Source of the DNA: an uncultured bacterium
Lineage (GTDB): Bacteria; Cyanobacteriota; Vampirovibrionia; Gastranaerophilales; Gastranaerophilaceae
Direction of reading: 5' to 3'
Assembly: GCA_902777385.1 (NCBI GenBank)
Contig: CACYTP010000002.1
Coordinates: 124,001 to 188,000, forward strand
Length of the DNA: 64,000 nucleotides
Of this stretch, positions 53,501 to 59,585 are shown one piece after another (position 1 is the first letter of the stretch; each line of letters starts with the position of its first letter). The notes under the pieces are model-generated. The model was given only the letters and a program-made list of their open reading frames with translations. It was not told the DNA's origin and ran no database searches. A program made the translations under genes and the position numbers.

Positions 53501-54226
53501 ATTTTCAATATATTTTTTTGCGGAAGAATAACACAAATTTGATTTACCATTGCCTGAAGGTGAAACAAGATAAATCAATTTATTTGATTGTTCAATTTCA
53601 CTATAAAAAGCACTTTCTCTGTCTCTACTTATACTTAATTTATCATTATAATAAACAAAGTTTTTATAAAATTCTAAATTCCGCAAGCACCAATTCTTAT
53701 AGTCATCCTTTGTATTATAATACCTTTTTAAATATTCAATATCATTTTTTGAAAAATATGATTCTTTGATTAAATTTGAATATTTCGCTAAATTATAAGA
53801 AATAATTTCTTCAAAATTTTCAAGGGAAAAACATTGTATTTCTATATCGTGTTTCTTTGTTTTTGCATAATTAATTATGTGCTTCTTGGCGTCAGTATTA
53901 TTTGTTGGAATACCTTGATTAGAACATAAAATAATTTTTGAGATATCAGCTATTTCTTCTATACAACGATCAATATCATGCTTCGGTTTTTTCTCATTTT
54001 TAGACCAATAGGTATCTTCAACGCTAATTTGCAAACAAACTTGATTATCTGCGACAAGTAAATAATCCGGAGTTCCAGCTCTAGTATTACCATCAGATGT
54101 TGCACCTCTACGTTCAAAATCAAGACTAAAATGGATCTTAAAAAATTCCTGACAAAAAGATTGAAACCTACCCTGTTCCAAACACCTAATATTTCTAGAA
54201 ATTGTGTCTATTACAACATCATTCAT
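50579..54226 (-). CDS. Avs-like STAND NTPase with N-terminal nuclease-like domain
   Basis: A 1215-residue protein. Residues 1-140 resemble a PD-(D/E)xK domain (RRGATSDGNTRAGTPDYLL ... VCLQISVED), although the E-x-K position reads Q-I-S. The central NTPase has Walker A SPSGNGKS (222-229) and Walker B LLLIIDNVN (292-300), followed by a winged-helix-like region and about 650 residues of alpha-helical repeats. This effector-STAND-repeat order is that of Avs (antiviral STAND) proteins, which recognise a phage protein through the repeats and then fire the N-terminal effector. It has no signal peptide or membrane helix and sits beside a restriction-modification pair. Confidence 0.8.
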   Translation of the reverse strand: MNDVVIDTISRNIRCLEQGRFQSFCQEFFKIHFSLDFERRGATSDGNTRAGTPDYLLVADNQVCLQISVEDTYWSKNEKKPKHDIDRCIEEIADISKIILCSNQGIPTNNTDAKKHIINYAKTKKHDIEIQCFSLENFEEIISYNLAKYSNLIKESYFSKNDIEYLKRYYNTKDDYKNWCLRNLEFYKNFVYYNDKLSISRDRESAFYSEIEQSNKLIYLVSPSGNGKSNLCYSSAKKYIENNKFALWIKSEMVNAHENYEHWIIDALKEADVNFREEYYPYFKELYTRDGLLLIIDNVNPIMNKSLKEKFKFISSVISTNKHNIRIVCPIWNINKEDCDNEECNVFYINNYENIEAENALEKILIQKNIVLSNLKKKEIIKLLNNDPYLIGLMEELSSAQIRQLTNETVDQICNLFVDNVFCEIEKNNPDFYAEEYKNALYSLIYDEIKNARQNTKLSEIVEMDKIRPILKNEKICKLDKENIVFRHDRLKRFLQVQSLLKQEQVSNDILSNPYYNEILGEYIAYTSLSDDKIQYIQKSNPIAILNTINYIDFNTNHLSGFVLDTFKDIFIDKNFNIFTKNGIKKNNNMINIGSYSNNIEYYANQVLANTTNKTFLDSIKQKYNNQIKEISSDGLQLLQFKHGDLIAGLNYYHRWLNSTGELYINDYNFNQCIIEIKTNFSKESINNCCRSLIKALNMPHIKTALIISALLETTDINDCVENIWNKLNKDDIVAHCIFALLKCYNSNSRELLTILMDYWLSMSDEYIDGNSFSLRSSIYGLLSRSIYELSDNTIEFLINYAKLAGENEGYIVGLLQHIDSPKVYDYKVKYYADNNRLLLSITDRNKIINQDTLKKLKSIWTKKNEDSKYRYKALHMYAPYITNDDLNDLKNLETLKDIQNNVYTLSCVLRTRLNDKTVTENLCELITQKKSIDSYIVELQHIWDRSLTPFIVDLFNNYENKENGSIALSVLLIRIDKNDAGDIALSCFEEYKDQKYFQEALIIIGTQRTTNLLNNYFKEKGQKFEINLCLLNTKFSSDKKLKEINEDILNRIAKLAPYITSESLAQIIRTSKNKIPNSNAYDQILKYVNKEDIDKYDLNSKDDIFYKQKLDEIYNNNEVISNYWDFGLDYNKKYSNITEKEKQILVNVLHDWFVAYKDLRAFKICSDVIELIGERKNFYVIENILNMFENSNDIDLAKRIFFNAKYLIETESLI

Positions 54227-54316
54227 ATTTTACTTTATAGCATAAAATTAGATTCTTGTCGTAATTATGTAAATTTTCTGGAAATTTCTGTTACTTTTTC
54301 TGCTTTCTCATGTTAA

Positions 54317-54451
54317 TTAACAGTGGGTTGGCAAATATAAATTTTGGTCGGAAGTTAAAAAATTATTTTCACTATTAAATACATTTAACAAATCTGTGTT
54401 ACACTTTAAACTCTTAATTATCGGTTCAAGGTTACATTGTTCTTCTATTTC
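54317..54451 (-). pseudogene. Truncated copy of the 73-aa gene at 47429
   Basis: Translating from 54451 leftward gives EIEEQCNLEPIIKSLKCN then TDLLNVF, aligning with EIEECYNLAPVIKNLRNN then ADLLNAF of the intact protein. The first half of the gene is missing and the frame is closed upstream by a stop. After the conserved part the sequence diverges and ends at a TAA. It begins 12 bp from the bioB stop codon, so it marks the right border of the foreign DNA. Confidence 0.72.
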
Positions 54452-54463
54452 TATTTAATTAAA

Positions 54464-55381
54464 TTAAGTATTAATGTAATTATCTATCAACTCTTTATCG
54501 TCATTTATGTCTACACCGTCGGTTGTCAAATAATCTCCTGACAACATTCCGTTTATGCCTGCTCTTAAACCAAGTTTTTGTGTTTCGATTGAAAGTCTTG
54601 TTTTTCTTCCGCCTGCGTATCTTAAAATTGCTTTGGGCATTGCAATTCTAAAAATACAAATTGTTCTGATTACTTCTTCTTCTGTTATTTTATTTTCATA
54701 ATCTTCTAAAGGAGTACCTTTTATGGGATTTAAAACATTAATCGGAACTGTTTTAGGGTTTAATTCCGCCAAAGATAAAGCCATATCAATTCTGTCCTCT
54801 TTTGTTTCTCCCATGCCTATGATTACACCTGTACAAGCCTCAAGCCCATGTTTAGTTAACAGTTTAACGGTATTTACTCTATCTTCAAAGTTATGTGTAG
54901 TGCAAATTTCGCTATGATAATTTTTAGACGTATTTATATTATGGTTAAACCTCTCAACACCTGCCTCTTTAATCTTCATAATCTGTTCTTCGTTCAACAA
55001 ACCCAAAGAAGCACAGCAGTGAATACCATCAATAGAAGCAACAGCTTTTATCATTTCTAATATTTTTTTAAAATCTTCACCCGATTCGCTTCTTCCTGAA
55101 GTTACGATACAAAACCTCGTTGCACCATTTTCTTTAGCTTTTAAAGCCGATTGCTTTACCTGTTCGACACTCAAAAGCGGATGACAAAAGATATCCGCAT
55201 GATTATGTATGCTTTGAGAGCAATATTTGCAGTTTTCTGAACATTTACCCGTTTTTGCACTAATTATTGAACATACTTCAATATCTTTAGTTTCAAAATT
55301 TTTTCTTGTAATTTTTTCCGATATCTTTATCAATTCGTCCAAATCTAAATCATACAATTTTAATAGTTCTTGTTTATTCAT
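54464..55381 (-). CDS. bioB: Biotin synthase
   Basis: A 305-residue radical SAM enzyme. The 4Fe-4S cysteines are in TGKCSENCKYCSQS (CxxxCxxC). Further BioB marks are FCIVTSGR, CCASLGLL, RFNHNINTS, INVLNPIKGTPL and ILRYAGGR, whose Arg holds the 2Fe-2S cluster. It inserts sulphur into dethiobiotin to form biotin, the cofactor of acetyl-CoA carboxylase (accA/accD are in this window). I chose the ATG at 55381; the ATG at 55408 would place the start inside a palindromic operator. No other bio genes are adjacent. Confidence 0.95.
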   Translation of the reverse strand: MNKQELLKLYDLDLDELIKISEKITRKNFETKDIEVCSIISAKTGKCSENCKYCSQSIHNHADIFCHPLLSVEQVKQSALKAKENGATRFCIVTSGRSESGEDFKKILEMIKAVASIDGIHCCASLGLLNEEQIMKIKEAGVERFNHNINTSKNYHSEICTTHNFEDRVNTVKLLTKHGLEACTGVIIGMGETKEDRIDMALSLAELNPKTVPINVLNPIKGTPLEDYENKITEEEVIRTICIFRIAMPKAILRYAGGRKTRLSIETQKLGLRAGINGMLSGDYLTTDGVDINDDKELIDNYINT

Positions 55382-55390
55382 AATTTTCCC

Positions 55391-55414
55391 TATGTTATGG
55401 CATGCCATAACATA
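55391..55414. promoter_or_regulatory. 24-bp perfect palindrome (operator) upstream of bioB
   Basis: A perfect inverted repeat of two 12-bp arms (TATGTTATGGCA and its complement) centred at 55402/55403. On the minus strand TTGCGA and TATGTT, 17 bp apart, form a likely bioB promoter whose -10 lies in the palindrome, so binding would repress bioB. The related half TATGCTATG... reappears just outside and ATGTTATGCTATACC after the DtxR-like gene at 55955. The DtxR-like protein encoded 52 bp away is a candidate binder. Confidence 0.7.
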
Positions 55415-55465
55415 GCATAAACAAAAGACTTTCGCAACATTTAATTTTTATGTTATTCTATAATT

Positions 55466-55954
55466 ATGGAAAACAAATTAACAAAAAGTTTGGAAAACTA
55501 TCTTTTGACAATTGATACTTTATTGGAAAAGAAAGAAACTATAATAGTTAAAGATATTGCAGAATACTTGAAAATCGGCGGTGCTTCAACTTCTGAAGCT
55601 ATTAAAAAATTACGACAAAAGGGCTATATAAATTACGAGCCGTACGGAAATATTACTCTTACCCCTCTTGGTAAAAAAACAGTGATAATAATGAAATACC
55701 GCCACAATACGATTACTAAATTTTTAAACAGAGTTTTGGATATTAACATAAAAGATGCAGAATCAAATGCCGAAAAAATGGAATACTCAATGACAGAAGA
55801 TGTTTTGACAAGACTGGTAAATTTTATGGATTTCATGGAACAATGCACCTGCAAAGAGCCTAAATGGCTAAAAAGCTGTAAATCTTCATTGGAAAAAGGA
55901 AAATTAAGCGACAAATGTCAATCCTGTCAGGGCGGATGTTGTTGCAACAAATAA
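55466..55954 (+). CDS. DtxR/MntR-family metal-dependent regulator with cysteine-rich tail
   Basis: The 162-residue protein starts with the family's winged helix (SLENYLLTIDTLLEK ... VKDIAEYLKIGGASTSEAIKKLRQKGYINYEPYGNITLTPLGKK), followed by the dimerisation helix (MKYRHNTITKFLNRVL) and a metal-binding region. The C-terminus is unusual: CTCKEPKWLKSCKSSLEKGK and CQSCQGGCCCNK give nine cysteines in about 38 residues, a probable metal or cluster site. DtxR members repress metal uptake or homeostasis genes when metal is bound. A TATAAT lies 1 bp before the ATG, so the transcription start is unclear. Confidence 0.85.
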   Translation: MENKLTKSLENYLLTIDTLLEKKETIIVKDIAEYLKIGGASTSEAIKKLRQKGYINYEPYGNITLTPLGKKTVIIMKYRHNTITKFLNRVLDINIKDAESNAEKMEYSMTEDVLTRLVNFMDFMEQCTCKEPKWLKSCKSSLEKGKLSDKCQSCQGGCCCNK

Positions 55955-56045
55955 AATGTTATGCTATACCTAAACATGTTGCAAATAATAAATTTTATCC
56001 AAATTTATTATTGACAGATTATTTATTTTGGTGTTTTATAAAAAT

Positions 56046-56102
56046 ATGAGATACATAAATTTGAATAAATTAATTTGTTGTTGCTGTAAGTCTTGTTGTT
56101 AA
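56046..56102 (+). CDS. 18-residue cysteine-rich leader peptide
   Basis: ATG at 56046 reads MRYINLNKLICCCCKSCC then stop: six cysteines in the last eight residues. TTGACA lies at 56011-56016 upstream and no Shine-Dalgarno sequence is seen, so the message may be leaderless. The stop codon overlaps a segment (56100-56108) that can pair with the left arm of the terminator at 56149-56180. The layout is that of an amino-acid attenuation leader sensing cysteine or cysteinyl-tRNA. Whether it is translated is not proved. Confidence 0.5.
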   Translation: MRYINLNKLICCCCKSCC

Positions 56103-56148
56103 GAACTTACTTATAATTTTGCACGCAAATTTTAGTTAGAAATATTAT

Positions 56149-56183
56149 AAACAAGTTCTTATTTTTTTAAGAACTTGTTTTTT
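56149..56183 (+). terminator. Attenuator-type terminator in front of the 504-aa gene
   Basis: A 13-bp perfect stem (56149-56161 with 56168-56180) with a 6-nt loop is followed by T residues and, immediately, the AAGGAG of the next gene. Segment 56100-56108 is complementary to 56153-56161, so an alternative upstream hairpin would block the terminator. Confidence 0.75.
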
Positions 56184-56198
56184 AAGGAGAAATTACAA

Positions 56199-57710
56199 AT
56201 GAAAATAGATAAGATAAATAATGCCCCAAATTTTACCGCTGCCATGGGCGGATTATCAAATGCCCTTTATACATTGAGTAACAATGATATGCTAAACGCA
56301 TCATTTGTTGATATTTTTGCGATGGATACCCCAAGAACCATAGTAGAAACTAAAAACAGAGGCAAACAAGCAGGAATTGAAATGGGTTTTAGGGAATACA
56401 CAGGAACTTTTATTGCAGAGTTTTCTGCCGCACTTTTTGCCGTAATCGCTTCAAAATTTATCTCTAAAAGATTAACCCCAAATGTAAAAGTAAATTCAGG
56501 TTCTTGGATTACAAATAACGGTCTTGATGTATTTTCTGACATTTACAATAAATCAGATAAAACTCCGAAAAGTTATGTTGAAAATCTCCTTAATTCAATA
56601 TCAGGTCAAGTCGGTTCTAAAACCAAAAATTTTGCTGATATTGCTCAAAACAAGAAGCAATCTGTAATTGAGAAGTTAACAAATTTAATTACAGATAAAT
56701 CAATGGACAAAAAGACAAATAAAAAAATATTAACCGAAATTCAAGATGAAATAATAAATATTCTTGGTGCTGATAATTCTATAAAAATTAAATCAGGTAA
56801 AAATGAAGTAACTTCAAACCTTACTCATACACTAAGAGATATTGTTGATTCCGGTAGAAACATTTTCTTCTCCGAAACCAAACAATTGCCAAGAGAAATA
56901 ATATCAAAATTAAAACGAATGAATAATTTGCGTATTGGTATTGCTATACCTTTATCTATGGGGCTTGCAATTACAAACCAATATCTCAACAGATATTTAA
57001 CAAAGAAAAGGACCGGCATTGATAATTTTGTAGGTGAAAACGGTTACGAAAATAATGTGAAAGATAAAAATGAAAAGAAAAAAGAGAAAGGTCTATGGCT
57101 AAAAAAAATAATATCCGCTGGGATTTTTGTATTAATGCTTACCAAAGTTATGGGGGTTAAAAAACCTGTTGACTTAATTAAAAAACTTGAATTTGACGGA
57201 CCAGCAACAAGCGGAAATGCTATTAAAACAATATATGGAACTCTTATTTTAGGCAGAATTTTTGCTTCAAAAGATTCAACAGAATTAAGAGAAACAAATA
57301 TTAGAGATTACCTAGGCTTTTTAAATTGGTTAGTACTAGGCGGTTTTGTTGCAAAAGGTGTAGGGCAAGCATTTGATCCAAAACAAGAAAACTTGTTTAA
57401 TATTTCAAAATCAGGCAAAGGAATAAAACATTGGCTTCAAGATGTATCACTCAAATCTCAAAAGGAAATAATTGCACAAGGTGGTAATGTTGAAAAGAAT
57501 TTAAGAAAATTAAATATTGCACAGATGTCAGGAATTGCATATTCTGCTATAATGCTCGGTGTACTATTACCTAAATTAAATATTTGGATGACAAGGGGCA
57601 AGCATAATAAAAAACAAAACATTACAAACAGTGTAAAACCGAATAATGTAACTTTTAAATCAGGATTCGTTTCTATGGAAGAATTCACTCATAAACAACA
57701 AAATAAATAA
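56199..57710 (+). CDS. Membrane protein with N-terminal APNFTA tag, 503 aa
   Basis: ATG at 56199 has AAGGAG at good spacing; the frame from 56175 would start inside the terminator. It begins MKIDKINNAPNFTAAMGG, a member of the NxFT-tagged group. Hydrophobic segments occur at about 78-95 (FIAEFSAALFAVIASKF), 250-266, 300-318, 375-392 and near the end (MSGIAYSAIMLGVLLPKLNIW), with charged linkers between them. The C-terminus repeats a tag-like NNVTFKSGF. No cysteines are evident, so the cysteine-rich leader is not matched by the product. Function unknown; expressed with the next gene (14-bp gap). Confidence 0.68.
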   Translation: MKIDKINNAPNFTAAMGGLSNALYTLSNNDMLNASFVDIFAMDTPRTIVETKNRGKQAGIEMGFREYTGTFIAEFSAALFAVIASKFISKRLTPNVKVNSGSWITNNGLDVFSDIYNKSDKTPKSYVENLLNSISGQVGSKTKNFADIAQNKKQSVIEKLTNLITDKSMDKKTNKKILTEIQDEIINILGADNSIKIKSGKNEVTSNLTHTLRDIVDSGRNIFFSETKQLPREIISKLKRMNNLRIGIAIPLSMGLAITNQYLNRYLTKKRTGIDNFVGENGYENNVKDKNEKKKEKGLWLKKIISAGIFVLMLTKVMGVKKPVDLIKKLEFDGPATSGNAIKTIYGTLILGRIFASKDSTELRETNIRDYLGFLNWLVLGGFVAKGVGQAFDPKQENLFNISKSGKGIKHWLQDVSLKSQKEIIAQGGNVEKNLRKLNIAQMSGIAYSAIMLGVLLPKLNIWMTRGKHNKKQNITNSVKPNNVTFKSGFVSMEEFTHKQQNK

Positions 57711-57724
57711 TAACAGGAGAAAAA

Positions 57725-58363
57725 ATGAAAAAGATTATATGTTATGGAGATTCAAATACATTCGGATATAACCCGAAAGACGGCTCAAGGTTTGACGAAA
57801 ATATTCGATGGCCTTCTGTCTTACAAAAGAATCTGGGAACGAATTATAAAGTTATAAATGAAGGTGTGTGCGACAGAACAGGATTTGTTTATAACCCAAA
57901 AGGAGTGATATTCTCTGCCCCAAAACATTTCCCTGATTTTATATCGAAATCAGATAATATAGATTTGCTGATTCTCTGGATTGGAACAAATGATTTACAA
58001 TTTCAGTATGATATAAGTTTTAGTGCTATAGAAAATGGTTTAGAAAATTTAATTAAATTAGCTGAAACAAAAGCAAAAAAAATAATTATTATACCGCCTG
58101 TTATGTTAAATGAAAAAGTACTGGAGGGATATTTTAAGTTTCAGTTTGACAAAACAAGTATTATAAAATCCCAAAAAGCCGAAAAGATTTATATAAAATT
58201 AGCAAATGATTATCATTGCGAAATTTTTAACATAAACAAATTCACTAATCCATCTGATTTGGACGGATTACATTATGATGAAAATTCACATAAAATTATC
58301 GCAAACAGATTAAAAGTTTATATTAAAAATAATAATACCATTTGCAGGCAAAATATAATTTAG
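57725..58363 (+). CDS. SGNH/GDSL-type hydrolase
   Basis: The 212-residue protein starts KKIICYGDSNTFGYNP, block I with the nucleophilic Ser (GDSN). Block III Asn is in ILWIGTNDLQF, and the catalytic Asp-x-x-His is DLDGLHYDENSH. It is close in layout to arylesterase/acyl-CoA thioesterase TesA-like and rhamnogalacturonan acetylesterase-like enzymes. No signal peptide, so it acts in the cytoplasm, probably on an acyl or acetyl ester. An AACAGGAG site precedes the ATG. It follows the tagged membrane protein by 14 bp. Confidence 0.88.
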   Translation: MKKIICYGDSNTFGYNPKDGSRFDENIRWPSVLQKNLGTNYKVINEGVCDRTGFVYNPKGVIFSAPKHFPDFISKSDNIDLLILWIGTNDLQFQYDISFSAIENGLENLIKLAETKAKKIIIIPPVMLNEKVLEGYFKFQFDKTSIIKSQKAEKIYIKLANDYHCEIFNINKFTNPSDLDGLHYDENSHKIIANRLKVYIKNNNTICRQNII

Positions 58364-58426
58364 GACACTAAAACAATTGTCACATTCTCTGTACAGAATT
58401 CTTAAACCGACTGTTCTTTTACAACA

Positions 58427-59416
58427 TCATTTGTTAACTACGGAATTGTTACTAATAATATTTTTAACTGGAAATATAGAATTTAAAATTTGTATAAATT
58501 TTTTATATTTAAGATTTATAAATAATTTTATTATTTGGGGGCTATTATTAAAGTTAATAATATAAGCTTTTATAATCTTTAATGCTTCTTTTTTATATTT
58601 TTGAGGAAGTCTTTGATATAATTCATTAGCAGTATTGACGTAGTTATTTGTTAGAGCGTTTTTATATATATTAATTTTTTTATGTTTTAAAATAACTTCA
58701 TATATAATTTGTTGAATATATAAAATGTCTAATATGTGGATTGTGTTATTTATGTTATCCATTATAGAGTTAGACCTTATCAAATAGTTATAAAGTTGAT
58801 TATTCAAGTAATAATATCTTTTGCAATGAATCATGTAAATCCATACAAAAGCCTCATCTTCTTGCATTAATCCTTCAGGAAATTTACAATCATATTTATT
58901 AATAATTTCCATTTTATATAATTTATTCCATGCAACAGACGGAATATCTTTATTAATTTCTAAAATTAAATTATAAATCCCGTCAGGCTTATTTTTGCTG
59001 TCAAACCAATTTTGACACTCTATTGCTTTAGCTTTAAAATTATCTGTTTCCGAGATTGTTTTTACATTATGAATTACACAATCAACATCATTTGACAACA
59101 TTTTACATAGTAGAAGGCTTATGGTATCCGGTTCAATCCAATCGTCACTGTCTAAAAAATAAACATATTTACCAGTTACATACTTCAAGCCTTCATTTCT
59201 TGCAGATGATAATCCCCCATTTTTTTTATTTATAACTTTTATTCGGGAATCTTTTTGTGATAAATCCTTTAATATTTCAAGTGAATTATCAGTTGAGCCG
59301 TCATTAACACAAATTATTTCAATATTTTTATGCGTTTGATTGATTACACTATTTATACATTTAGTCAAATATTTTTCAACATTATATATAGGAATAATTA
59401 TGCTGACTTGTTCCAC
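58427..59416 (-). CDS. Glycosyltransferase family 2
   Basis: The 329-residue enzyme starts QVSIIIPIYNVEKYLTKCINSVINQTHKNIEIICVNDGSTDNS, the GT-A nucleotide-sugar site. LDSDDW is the metal-binding DxD. LMQEDEAFVW is the acceptor/base region (ED). The C-terminal part is helical and basic. Such enzymes add sugars to LPS, capsule or teichoic polymers at the inner membrane. GTG start with GGAG 7 bp upstream. It stands alone, convergent with the SGNH hydrolase. Confidence 0.92.
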   Translation of the reverse strand: MEQVSIIIPIYNVEKYLTKCINSVINQTHKNIEIICVNDGSTDNSLEILKDLSQKDSRIKVINKKNGGLSSARNEGLKYVTGKYVYFLDSDDWIEPDTISLLLCKMLSNDVDCVIHNVKTISETDNFKAKAIECQNWFDSKNKPDGIYNLILEINKDIPSVAWNKLYKMEIINKYDCKFPEGLMQEDEAFVWIYMIHCKRYYYLNNQLYNYLIRSNSIMDNINNTIHILDILYIQQIIYEVILKHKKINIYKNALTNNYVNTANELYQRLPQKYKKEALKIIKAYIINFNNSPQIIKLFINLKYKKFIQILNSIFPVKNIISNNSVVNK

Positions 59417-59585
59417 TTATGTCTCCATTAATGTTCAACTATTCTACATTCCTGTTTAGTCTACTATATTTAATATTATTTTGCAAACTATATTGACTAT
59501 TAATAAGATGTTAAATTGCTAGAGGTTTTTATATAAGGACAAATCGAACTTTTAGTGCTCTAACTTTGCAATATATATGTTGCAG

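Noticed and set aside
39294-54464. Defined terminal inverted repeats of the Mu-like element
   Set aside because: Shared words such as GTTACTTTTT at about 39358 and 54288 are in direct orientation and AT-rich. I could not find a convincing inverted pair, so no ends are claimed.
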